Shown: positions 6,471-13,250 of the stretch, in pieces | Numbering within the stretch: position 1 is the stretch's first letter | Layout of the letters: every line of letters begins with the position of its first letter | Origin: JAYZDB01 sp036338025 | GTDB taxonomy: Bacteria; Planctomycetota; UBA1135; UBA2386 | Direction: 5' to 3' | NCBI GenBank assembly: GCA_036338025.1 | Contig: JAYZDB010000338.1 | Span: forward strand, 1-15,969 | DNA: 15,969 nt | Made by a program: the position numbers and the translations under genes | The notes under the pieces: model-generated | The model's input: only the letters and a program-made list of their open reading frames with translations | Told to the model about the DNA's origin: nothing | The model's database searches: none

Positions 6471-8747
6471 TTATTGGATCGTCAGCCGGTGGACGTTCGA
6501 GACCGGGAACGGCATGGATACGGCCGCCGGGTTTACGGACAGGGCCTGCAGGTAGACGGTCACCTTTGGCAGGCTGGTCGGGAATGGCAGGGCGAATGCG
6601 CTGGCGCCGCGTTGGTCGTGGCTGAGGAGAGTCACGGTCATGAGGATCGCTTGCCAGTTGTTGCCGATGCCGAGTTGGTAGATGTTCGGAATGGTGCTCG
6701 GCTGGTTGCTGTTGGACACCAGGACCAGAGATCGCCAGTGCTTGCCGGAGTAGACCTTGAACTGTTGTGTCGACGTTGGGCTTCGGGTGACCACTTCGGG
6801 GCCGACGAAGACCGGGTTGCCGGGGCCGGTGACTGTCAGGTTGCGAGCCGGCGACACGCCATGGGGGTTCTCGACGCGTACTGAGGTGGTGCCGATCGAC
6901 ATCAACTCGGGCGGCGTTACCTGGACCCTCGTATCGTCGAGGACCGTGAATTCCGTAACCACCTTGGTGCCGAACACGATCTGGGTGGCGGACGCCAGAC
7001 CACTACCCTGGAGTTCGACGTCCACTGGTCGATAAGCCGTCACTGCACCGGGTTTGATGGCTGACAAGGTTGGTGCGATCCGTTGCTGTGTGCCAGCGAT
7101 GGCGAATGCGACCGAATCCGAAGAAGCCGTAGGGTTCGCCCAGTAGACCTCGGCGGTGTAGGTGAGGTTGGCGACAGCGGGGAACACCACCGACTCGTAG
7201 CTGTTGGACGAATTGTAGTCCTGGCCGATGACCAGGTTCTGATCGTCGAGGATCCGCAGGTTGAGGTTGGGCGTCTTATTGGAGCGGAATTCCGACCGCA
7301 TCCAGCTGATGGTGATGCGTTGCTCGCCACTGGCAGGAAACCTGAACGTGAACAGCGCCCGTGGAAGGTTGCCTCGCACCGTGCCGGGAACGACGTCGCC
7401 GGCCAGCGCAGCCGTTACCGCGGCGTCTGCGCGCAGTGACCCCAGTCCGTAGAAATTGCGGTCCGAGCTCCGGAACTCGGTCGTGTTGAGTAGCAGCGCG
7501 CGCACGGCATTGGCGTCGAGGCGAGGCGCCGCCTGCCGCACCAGCGCTGCCGCACCCGCCACCATCGGAGCGGCGTACGATGTGCCGCCCTGTGTGACCT
7601 TGCTCGCCTCGTCATCGATCTGCGGCAAGACCACCTGGTTGCCGACGGCGGTGAGGTCCGGGTAGGTGCGATTGGTGCCGTAGAGCGGGCCGATTGCCGA
7701 GAAGTTGGACCGGGTCTTGGCGATTTTGTCGATCGAGCCGACGGCCAGACCGTTGAAGGCTCCCTGGCTCTCGGCGGTGTAGCGGCCAAAGTTGCCGGCG
7801 GATACGCAGATCAACATGTCGGCGTTGAAAGCAGCGCTGTCGAGGGCCTGCTGGACGATGTTGTCCAGATTTGGTGAGCCGGAGAATGAGTTGTTGCCGG
7901 CGCCGATGTTGCGGGCAAGTCGTCGCGCTGTAATCGTTTGCCAGGCGGTCACGATCCAACTGTCCTGGGACCAACCCGACTGGTCGGTGATGTTCAGCGA
8001 CACGATGCCGGTACCCGGTGCGACACCGTTGCCGACATCAAATTGCGAGTTCCACTTGTTGGCGCCGACGCAACCGGCGACCGCGGTGCCATGACCGTCG
8101 CGGTCATCACCCGAGGGACTGACGGGGAGCTTGAGGGCTTCGAGCAGCAGGCTGCCGCCGATTCCGCCATTGTTGGTTTGGCTGGGGTCGCCGTCGGGAA
8201 AGTAGCAGGCGTGCGGGCGCTTCTTGTTGCCCGAGTCGGCATCCGCGCCGGTGTCCAGTACCGCAACGGCGACACCTTTGCCGGTGATCAGGTCGCCACC
8301 GGCGTTTCTCATCCGGTTGGCGGCGGCGGAGCCGTGGTGGACATTGTCGGCGGCGACCACCAGGTGTGGGCGGCGAATGGTGTCGGGTTGCACCGACCGG
8401 ATGTTGGGCCACTGCCGCAGCCTGGCGATGTGCGCGGGCCGGACCTTGATCGAACAGCCGTTGACCAGCCACCACTGGTCGATCACCTGTCCCCCCAGAC
8501 TACGCAGGCGTTCCCCGAACCCGGCCTGATCGCGGCGCACCGACTCTTCCAGTGTCCGCACGATGGCGTTCAGTTCAGCCTGCGGGACGCGACTCCGGAT
8601 CGCCGAGCGGAATTTTGCCAGGTCGAACGACCGCCTCTGGAACTGCACGACGAAGCTGTCGGCCGGCTCGTTGCCCTGGGCAAGCCCCGCGGTCGACACG
8701 CAGGCCAGCGTGGCCAGGTAGACGCCGACTTTCGCTAACCTGGAAAT
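6471..8747 (-). CDS. Secreted subtilisin-like serine protease (S8) with IPT/TIG and C-terminal tail module
   Basis: An exported S8 peptidase, 758 residues if started at the ATT at 8747-8745. That start follows AGGAGG by 7 nt and gives a full signal peptide (SRLAKVGVYLATLACVSTAGLAQ). The first conventional start, GTG at 8699, removes most of the hydrophobic core. Numbering from that GTG, an inhibitor-type propeptide spans about 15-108. The catalytic triad is D149 (AVLDTG), H203 (DGHGTAVAG) and S374 (GGTSYAAPMVAG), with oxyanion N303 (SAGN). Residues about 435-540 form a beta domain of the pre-peptidase C-terminal type, and 541-625 are an IPT/TIG Ig-like domain. The last about 110 residues form a tail module ending PFPVSNVHRLTIQ, similar in style to the C-terminal ends of many planctomycete exoproteins. 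It probably degrades extracellular protein. It is convergent with the RidA gene, 13 bp between stops, no terminator visible. Confidence 0.92.
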   Translation of the reverse strand: MSRLAKVGVYLATLACVSTAGLAQGNEPADSFVVQFQRRSFDLAKFRSAIRSRVPQAELNAIVRTLEESVRRDQAGFGERLRSLGGQVIDQWWLVNGCSIKVRPAHIARLRQWPNIRSVQPDTIRRPHLVVAADNVHHGSAAANRMRNAGGDLITGKGVAVAVLDTGADADSGNKKRPHACYFPDGDPSQTNNGGIGGSLLLEALKLPVSPSGDDRDGHGTAVAGCVGANKWNSQFDVGNGVAPGTGIVSLNITDQSGWSQDSWIVTAWQTITARRLARNIGAGNNSFSGSPNLDNIVQQALDSAAFNADMLICVSAGNFGRYTAESQGAFNGLAVGSIDKIAKTRSNFSAIGPLYGTNRTYPDLTAVGNQVVLPQIDDEASKVTQGGTSYAAPMVAGAAALVRQAAPRLDANAVRALLLNTTEFRSSDRNFYGLGSLRADAAVTAALAGDVVPGTVRGNLPRALFTFRFPASGEQRITISWMRSEFRSNKTPNLNLRILDDQNLVIGQDYNSSNSYESVVFPAVANLTYTAEVYWANPTASSDSVAFAIAGTQQRIAPTLSAIKPGAVTAYRPVDVELQGSGLASATQIVFGTKVVTEFTVLDDTRVQVTPPELMSIGTTSVRVENPHGVSPARNLTVTGPGNPVFVGPEVVTRSPTSTQQFKVYSGKHWRSLVLVSNSNQPSTIPNIYQLGIGNNWQAILMTVTLLSHDQRGASAFALPFPTSLPKVTVYLQALSVNPAAVSMPFPVSNVHRLTIQ

Positions 8748-8754
8748 TTGAGGG

Positions 8755-8760
8755 CCTCCT
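8755..8760 (-). promoter_or_regulatory. AGGAGG ribosome binding site that decides the protease start
   Basis: The - strand reads AGGAGG, then 7 nt (CCCTCAA), then ATT, then a basic-hydrophobic signal peptide in frame with the S8 protease. No ATG, GTG or TTG lies at a workable distance; the next GTG is 48 nt further in and inside the signal peptide. It is one of the strongest Shine-Dalgarno sequences in the window. Confidence 0.7.
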
Positions 8761-8803
8761 GAACGTCGAACACGGTTGCAAAACCAGCGAGGGTGGAAGT
8801 TCC

Positions 8804-8832
8804 AGGATACTCGTCAGCGCGTAATCGGGCAA
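8804..8832 (-). promoter_or_regulatory. Candidate sigma70-type promoter of the S8 protease
   Basis: On the - strand TTGCCC (8832-8827) and TATCCT (8809-8804) are separated by 17 bp, each four of six matches to the -35 and -10 consensus. Transcription would begin near 8797, leaving a leader of about 50 nt that contains the AGGAGG. The -10 is followed by GG, as in the candidate upstream of the XdhC gene. Judged by eye only. Confidence 0.3.
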
Positions 8833-8964
8833 ACATCCCTGGTCTCTCCCATGCCACGGGTGTCGTACTTCCGCTACCGGGAGCTGCCTCGCGATCAACT
8901 CAAAAACCGTGTCTGTCGAGATCGCCGTTGTGCCCTGGAGTTCCGGCGGGATGATCCAAACCCG

Positions 8965-9306
8965 ATGAACGCGCACGCCTATTCTCGGAACCGCCCTCTG
9001 CCAGGTCGGTCGGTGTTGCTGGCCCTGCTGGTGCTCAGTGGTAGTTGCACCACGGCTCCAGACCTTGGCCACACGATGCAGGTCGAGGTACTCGATGAGT
9101 GGTTCGTGCGGGTCGACGGCGACCGCCTGGCTCGTGATGAGTTTGTCTTCCGGATTCGTGGGCGATGCCGCCAGGCCAAGGCAACCGGTAGCCTGCCACC
9201 GTCGGTGTTGCTGACCTGGGGTGCCCTGGAGCACCAAAAGGCCGGCCGGGAGTTGATGAACCAACTGCTGTTGGCGGGGGTCAAGAGCGTGACCCTGGGG
9301 TCCTGA
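8965..9306 (+). CDS. Small lipoprotein-like protein with ExbD-like periplasmic domain
   Basis: A 113-residue exported protein. I start it at ATG 8965, which puts a basic n-region (YSRNRPLPGR) and a hydrophobic stretch (SVLLALLVL) directly before LSGSC28, an imperfect lipobox; a longer in-frame start at 8776 would add Arg-rich, unlikely sequence overlapping the protease promoter. The mature part (about 38-113: VEVLDEWFVRVDGDRLARDE...PPSVLLTW...AGRELMNQLLLAGVKSVTLGS) follows the pattern of the ExbD/TolR periplasmic domain, 'v.v...g...vdg..l...el...l......p.v.l.......y..v..vm..l..aGv..v.l'. ExbD/TolR is normally anchored by a TM helix carrying an Asp that couples to the ExbB proton channel; that Asp is absent here and no exbB is nearby. 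It is either a stand-alone ExbD-like domain or an unrelated small lipoprotein. The HAD gene starts 9 bp downstream, so they probably share an operon. Confidence 0.65.
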   Translation: MNAHAYSRNRPLPGRSVLLALLVLSGSCTTAPDLGHTMQVEVLDEWFVRVDGDRLARDEFVFRIRGRCRQAKATGSLPPSVLLTWGALEHQKAGRELMNQLLLAGVKSVTLGS

Positions 9307-9315
9307 TCCGGTTCG

Positions 9316-9996
9316 ATGACCGCCCTGCCCCAGGCACCATTCGAGCTGGTGATCTTCGATGTGGACGGAACTCTGCACCGGATCGAACGCTGGTGGCCGG
9401 ACTTGATCCGAAAGGGTGTGCAGGAGTTTGCCGACGCCGAAGGCCTGCAACTCGACTTGCCAGATGACCGGCAGGCACTGGCGGTGGTGGGCAACAAGGG
9501 CGCGGAGGTCTGGTCGCCTTTCCTGTCTCCGGGGCAGCAGCACCGCTGGGCCGAATTGCGAGCGCTGGTGTTGCCGATGGAGGTCGCGTTGCTGCGCTCG
9601 GGGACCGACTACCTGTACCCCGGAGTCCTCGAGGTGCTGGCGGGACTGCGGGCGGCGGGCGTAGGCCTGGCCTTGGCGAGCAACTGTGGTTCTGACTACA
9701 TGGCGGCCATCGCGGAGGGTCAGGGCCTCGCTGCACACACCGACTGGCAGTTCTGCCTCGACTCCGACGGAGTCGAGACCAAGACCGACATGCTGCGCAG
9801 CGCGATGCAGCAGGCCGGCACCCGCCGCGCGGTGATGGTTGGGGACCGGGCTAGCGACCAGCGCGCGGCGCGCGATGTCGGGATTCCTTTTGTATGGCGC
9901 GTCAATGACTTATGTGACTTGTCGGACGCAGAGGGGGCATGGGAAGGCGATCCATCCCAGTTGCTGACACTTTTGGGCGTTTCCCGAATATCCTGA
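9316..9996 (+). CDS. HAD-superfamily hydrolase (phosphoglycolate phosphatase-like)
   Basis: A 226-residue cytoplasmic HAD phosphatase. All four HAD motifs are visible: motif I FDVDGT with nucleophile D15 and acid D17, motif II ASN (S122), motif III K156 (ETKTD), and motif IV VGDRASD with D177 and D181. The helical stretch between motifs I and II (about 25-100) is a C1-type alpha cap, as in phosphoglycolate phosphatase and beta-phosphoglucomutase relatives. Substrate cannot be told from sequence. The ATG at 9316 follows the lipoprotein-like gene by 9 bp without a good ribosome binding site, suggesting operon transcription. Confidence 0.9.
   Translation: MTALPQAPFELVIFDVDGTLHRIERWWPDLIRKGVQEFADAEGLQLDLPDDRQALAVVGNKGAEVWSPFLSPGQQHRWAELRALVLPMEVALLRSGTDYLYPGVLEVLAGLRAAGVGLALASNCGSDYMAAIAEGQGLAAHTDWQFCLDSDGVETKTDMLRSAMQQAGTRRAVMVGDRASDQRAARDVGIPFVWRVNDLCDLSDAEGAWEGDPSQLLTLLGVSRIS
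9964..9994 (+). promoter_or_regulatory. Weak candidate promoter for the membrane protein/SprT pair
   Basis: CTGACA (9964-9969) and TATCCT (9989-9994) lie within the end of the HAD gene, 55 bp before the next ATG. The spacer is 19 bp, longer than ideal. It is listed because the same CTGACA and TATCCTG pair occurs before the XdhC gene. Confidence 0.22.
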
Positions 9997-10048
9997 ACCG
10001 CTCACGAATAGACTCCCGAGCCTCTCAATTCCAAACCAAGGTCGTCCC

Positions 10049-10582
10049 ATGGGACTTCAGTCTGCCCCGGTCTCTGCAATGTTCTCCTTCTCGCTGTACT
10101 GGTTCGTCTTCCTGGTTGTCCTGGTCAGCATGACTTTCGGGCTGGTCAAGCACTGGATGGATGGTCGTGCCAGGCGGGAGAGCGAGCGCCTTCGGATGCT
10201 CGAGGAGGCGCTCAAGCGTGGTGACCTGGACGACGTGACCCGTGACGAATTGGTCGAGGCTCTTACCGGTCGGGGCGCTCGATGCGATGAGTATGGCCGA
10301 CCGAACACTCGACGCACGCCCGGGGCACCTCCTGCCGCGGCGTATCCGGCCAATCCGGATGCCATCGGCTGGCTTTTGAAATTGGGTACCTTCGTCGGTT
10401 GGATGGCTCTTTGCCTCGGCGTGACGTTCTTCATCTTGACCAGCACTTCCAATGAACTCCAGTACCTGGGGTTGCCTGGGGCGATCCTGTCTTGTGCCGG
10501 CTTCGCGATGGTCACCTTCCCGTTTGTCCTACGCGAGCTGCAAGCTTCGCCGAGACGTCGAGCCGGTGAGCAGCGACCCTGA
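10049..10582 (+). CDS. Three-helix membrane protein of unknown function
   Basis: A 177-residue inner-membrane protein. Segment 1 (about 11-33, rich in Phe, Val and Leu) is followed by a charged, probably coiled-coil stretch (RARRESERLRMLEEALKRGD) and a Pro/Arg-rich linker. Two more hydrophobic segments follow at about 108-130 and 137-160, and the tail is basic. The short motif 'MLEEALKRGDLDDVTRDELVEAL' style is seen in small membrane proteins of the DUF6249 kind, but I cannot assign a family with confidence. The ATG at 10049 has AAGG (10038-10041) 7 nt upstream; ATG 10079 is a possible shorter start. The 3' end overlaps the SprT-like gene by 17 nt, so the two are co-transcribed. Confidence 0.78.
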   Translation: MGLQSAPVSAMFSFSLYWFVFLVVLVSMTFGLVKHWMDGRARRESERLRMLEEALKRGDLDDVTRDELVEALTGRGARCDEYGRPNTRRTPGAPPAAAYPANPDAIGWLLKLGTFVGWMALCLGVTFFILTSTSNELQYLGLPGAILSCAGFAMVTFPFVLRELQASPRRRAGEQRP

Positions 10583-10949
10583 GCCCTCGCTCCCGAGCGA
10601 GCAGGAACTCGAAGCCAAGGTCTGCGGGTTCTTCGAGATCTGGGGTCTCCTCGATCGCCTGGCGCACGCCGAGGTCCATTGGAACCCACGTCTGCGGACC
10701 AGCGCCGGCCGCTGCCTGCCCAAGCGCCTCCAGATCGAGCTCAACCCGCGCCTGCTGGCGCGTGCCCCGGGGCGGATCGACGAGGTCCTGGCCCACGAGG
10801 CTGCCCACCTGGCGACCTCCCTGGTGCACGGCTTCCGGGTCCGTCCACACGGGCGGGAATGGGCCGGGTTCATGGCCATGCTCGGTCTGCCGCCGCGGGT
10901 GACCCACGACCTGCCGGTCAAGCGGGCGCGCCGGCGGCGACGACGCTGA
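10566..10949 (+). CDS. SprT-like zinc metalloprotease domain protein with poly-Arg tail
   Basis: A 127-residue protein with the SprT-like zinc signature: H77-E78-A-A-H81 (HEAAHLATSLVHGF) and the third ligand H95 in RPHGREW. SprT/SPRTN proteases act on DNA-associated proteins; SprT family roles in bacteria are poorly defined. I start it at GTG 10566, inside the last codons of the upstream membrane protein gene (17 nt overlap), because earlier in-frame starts would overlap that gene further and encode implausible sequence. Classic SprT proteins carry a C-terminal zinc ribbon; here the protein ends in KRARRRRRR instead, which could bind nucleic acid. There is no signal peptide, so it is cytoplasmic. 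Confidence 0.82.
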   Translation: MSSDPEPSLPSEQELEAKVCGFFEIWGLLDRLAHAEVHWNPRLRTSAGRCLPKRLQIELNPRLLARAPGRIDEVLAHEAAHLATSLVHGFRVRPHGREWAGFMAMLGLPPRVTHDLPVKRARRRRRR

Positions 10950-10997
10950 GTCGAGACGGCTCCCGATGCAGGAACAGCACAAGCACTTAGCGCCCTG

Positions 10998-11025
10998 CTG
11001 ACACCGCCCGGTCAATCGGTATCCT
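10998..11025 (+). promoter_or_regulatory. Candidate promoter of the XdhC-family gene, possibly leaderless
   Basis: CTGACA (five of six to the -35) and TATCCT (four of six to the -10) are separated by 16 bp. The -10 ends 10 nt before the ATG at 11036, so transcription would start almost at the start codon, which fits the lack of any Shine-Dalgarno sequence there. Confidence 0.35.
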
Positions 11026-11035
11026 GGTCTATCCC

Positions 11036-11926
11036 ATGCCTACCCCCGTCGACATCTTCGAGGAGATCGTGAACCTGCGTCGGGCCGGTGTCCCCGCCGC
11101 CCTGGCCACCATCGTGGGTACCCGTGGCTCGACTCCCGGTCAGGAGTCGATGCGCTTGCTGGTCAAGGAGGACGGTACCTTCCTCGGTACGGTCGGCGGC
11201 GGTTGCCTCGAGGCAGAAGTCTACGAAGCTGGCCTGCAGGTGATTCGAGAGGAGGTCTCCCGCACCTTGACCTTCCGTCTCACTCAGAAAGACTCACCCG
11301 ACTCCGGGTTACTGTGTGGCGGTGAGGTGACGGTCTTCATCGAGTCCATCACCATCCCGAAGCTGATTGTGTTCGGCGGTGGTCACGTCAGTTCGGCCTT
11401 GTGTCGGGTGGCGTCGCAGGCTGGGTTCCACGTCAGCATTACCGACGATCGCGAGAGCTATGCCCGCGCTGACCGGTTTCCCGAGGCCGCCGAAGTGTTT
11501 GCGCGGGATTTTGACGCGACGGTCGCCGACTTGTCTTTGCAAGCCAACACCTACATCGTGATCGTGACGCGTGGTCACAAGGAAGACGGTCGGGTGCTTC
11601 ACGAATTGGCGCGCCGGTTTGAGGCTGGCGACCAGCCCAAGTTCCTCGGCATGATCGGTTCGCGCACCAAGCGGGCGGTGCTGTTCAGGCAGCTGCGGGA
11701 GGCGGGTGTCGACGAGGCCTTCCTGGAGACGGTGCGCAGCCCGGTGGGGGTACTGATCGGGGCCAGGAGCCATGACGAGATCGCGGTATCGATCGTGGCG
11801 GAGTTGATCGCTGTGCGTCGGCTCGGGCAGGATTCCGAGGCCGCCTGGGCGGCTCGACCGCCGAGGCGAGCCCGGCAGCTGGGCGGGTCCGGTGCCGACT
11901 CGTCATCCGTCGACGAGGCCAGCTGA
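11036..11926 (+). CDS. XdhC/CoxF-family molybdenum cofactor insertion protein
   Basis: A 296-residue cytoplasmic protein of the XdhC/CoxI family, which binds molybdenum cofactor and helps sulfurate and insert it into xanthine dehydrogenase or related hydroxylases. The N-terminal XdhC_CoxI domain (about 1-105) shows ATIVGTRGSTPGQ, TVGGGCLEAEV and LLCGGEVTVFIE. The C-terminal Rossmann domain (about 108-265) shows IVFGGGHVSSAL, VTRGHKEDGRVL, MIGSRTKRA and PVGVLIGARSHDEIAVSI, ending AELIAVRR as in the family. The last 30 residues are a family-atypical Arg/Ser-rich tail. Its molybdenum enzyme partner is usually adjacent but no xdhA/B or cox gene is present here, so the client is elsewhere or the protein has another role. 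Confidence 0.92.
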   Translation: MPTPVDIFEEIVNLRRAGVPAALATIVGTRGSTPGQESMRLLVKEDGTFLGTVGGGCLEAEVYEAGLQVIREEVSRTLTFRLTQKDSPDSGLLCGGEVTVFIESITIPKLIVFGGGHVSSALCRVASQAGFHVSITDDRESYARADRFPEAAEVFARDFDATVADLSLQANTYIVIVTRGHKEDGRVLHELARRFEAGDQPKFLGMIGSRTKRAVLFRQLREAGVDEAFLETVRSPVGVLIGARSHDEIAVSIVAELIAVRRLGQDSEAAWAARPPRRARQLGGSGADSSSVDEAS

Positions 11927-11928
11927 GC

Positions 11929-11974
11929 CAGCACCAGGATCGGTGCAGCGCGGGGCAATCTGGCGCTGGTGCTG
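11929..11974. repeat. 9-bp inverted repeat after the XdhC gene
   Basis: CAGCACCAG (11929-11937) and CTGGTGCTG (11966-11974) are perfect inverted copies separated by 28 bases, starting 2 nt after the XdhC stop. It could form an RNA stem at the 3' end of that message. There is no T-run after it, so it is not a standard intrinsic terminator. Confidence 0.4.
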
Positions 11975-12106
11975 TGCATCGGCCTGACGAGGCCCTAGAA
12001 TCCGGGATTGCGGGCCCCGAATCTGGCGGGGCGTAAGCTGGGCCGGTTTCCTGGCTCTTCCTGGCGGCGTCGCCTGAACTCCCTTCCGCTTGCCTCGTTG
12101 CCCTGA

Positions 12107-12124
12107 TTGGCATGGCTTGGCATG
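12107..12124. repeat. Tandem TTGGCATG repeat with 10-bp period upstream of a secreted TPR gene
   Basis: TTGGCATG occurs at 12107-12114 and 12117-12124, exactly one helical turn apart and about 40 bp before the ATG at 12164. The second copy supplies a TTGGCA that could be a -35 (with TACGAA 15 bp on). The spacing suits side-by-side protein binding, so a regulator site is possible; chance is not excluded. The rest of the 237-bp gap 11927-12163 holds no gene that I can support. Confidence 0.35.
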
Positions 12125-12163
12125 ATCCCTGGCCCGATACGAACCCCTCCCCTTTTCAGCTGA

Positions 12164-13240
12164 ATGTACAAGGCCCCCATATTCTCCTCGGTCACTGTGC
12201 CGGTTCTCGCCCTCGCTGTCTCGGTGGCTCCCCTCGTTGCCCAACAGGATGTCATCGAATGGCGTGACGGCAAGGTGACGAAGAACGCCAAGGTCACTGC
12301 CTACACCGCCCGGGAGATCAAGTTTCGTGCGGGTGGTACCAACCAGGTCCGTGCTGCACACGAAGTCAAGTCGGTCCAGATTGAAGCCTGGCGTGACTTG
12401 CTCAGCCGCGCTGGTGATGACCCCGAGGCCCTGATCGGTGAGGCGCAGGATCAAAAGAACCCGTTCCTGGCCCAGGCCGCCTACTACCGTGCCGCGGAAC
12501 TCTATCGTGAGACTGGCGCTACCGGTGACATGATCACGGTGCTCGACGCCCTGCTCAAGGCCAACCCGAACTCCGCCTATGCCCCGGAGTACTTTCGCCG
12601 CAAGATCCAGGTCTATCTCTCTGCTGCGAAACCACGGACCAAGGACGCTGCCATAGCGGCTGAGAAATACGGTGCGGCTTGCCGCCAAAATGCCTGGTCG
12701 AAGGGCTACGAACTCGATGCCGAACTCTGGCAGCTGCGGGCGAAGTCGCTCGAGAAGGGTGCTAGCAAGGGTTCCTTCGTCACTGGCCTCAAGGGCCTGA
12801 TCGCGAGATCGAACGGTGCCGCCGACGGTGTTGCGGCGGACGCCTCGGCGGATCTTGCCGACTCCTACCGCGCGCAGAAGAACTACAAGGATGCCCGCGC
12901 CACCTACGAAAAGTTGCAGGAGACGGTTGGGGTCGGGGTGGACACGCTGGCCCGGATCTACCTTGGACTCGGCTACATCCACCTGGAGGAGGCGCTTGCC
13001 TCGAGTGATGAGGCAACTTCCAAGGTTTCCTATCACAAGGCGTTCCGCAGCTTCCTCAAGGTCTATGTCAACGCCAAGGACGCCAACAACAACCTGGTGG
13101 CCGAAGGCCTGTACAACGCGGCGAATGCTTGTGAGAAGTGGAATGGTCTGGCGACCTGTCGGCAGATGGCTGGTCGATTGCGCGGCCGCCTGAAGTTCCG
13201 CGTGCTCTACAAGGACACCTACTGGGCCAAGAAGAAGTAG
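12164..13240 (+). CDS. Secreted TPR-type repeat protein
   Basis: A 358-residue exported protein of no named family. Residues 1-26 are a signal peptide (basic MYK, hydrophobic VTVPVLALAVSVAPLVA, then QQD). Residues about 29-72 form a small beta unit (IEWRDGKVTKNAKVTAYTAR...EIKFRAGG...VRAAHEVKSVQIE) like the 'DG..G.v..' modules in front of TPR domains of planctomycete exported proteins. Residues about 95-335 are TPR-like helical pairs (AAYYRAAELYRETGATGDMI, DLADSYRAQKNYKDARATYE, ARIYLGLGYIHLEEAL). It should act outside the inner membrane as a binding scaffold. The ATG at 12164 lacks a Shine-Dalgarno site. The PlsC-like gene begins 10 bp after the stop, so co-transcription is likely. Confidence 0.85.
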   Translation: MYKAPIFSSVTVPVLALAVSVAPLVAQQDVIEWRDGKVTKNAKVTAYTAREIKFRAGGTNQVRAAHEVKSVQIEAWRDLLSRAGDDPEALIGEAQDQKNPFLAQAAYYRAAELYRETGATGDMITVLDALLKANPNSAYAPEYFRRKIQVYLSAAKPRTKDAAIAAEKYGAACRQNAWSKGYELDAELWQLRAKSLEKGASKGSFVTGLKGLIARSNGAADGVAADASADLADSYRAQKNYKDARATYEKLQETVGVGVDTLARIYLGLGYIHLEEALASSDEATSKVSYHKAFRSFLKVYVNAKDANNNLVAEGLYNAANACEKWNGLATCRQMAGRLRGRLKFRVLYKDTYWAKKK

Positions 13241-13250
13241 CGGTCGACCG

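Noticed and set aside
7938..8738. 266-codon + strand open frame antisense to the S8 protease
   Set aside because: It lies opposite the catalytic domain with intact Asp, His and Ser motifs.
8776..8964. N-terminal extension of the ExbD-like protein to 8776
   Set aside because: The extra 63 residues are Arg-rich, would bury the signal peptide and cover the candidate protease promoter.
8575..9738. 387-codon - strand open frame covering the lipoprotein and part of the HAD gene
   Set aside because: The + strand carries complete HAD motifs and a signal-bearing small protein; the antisense translation is Gln/Arg/His-rich without recognisable motifs.
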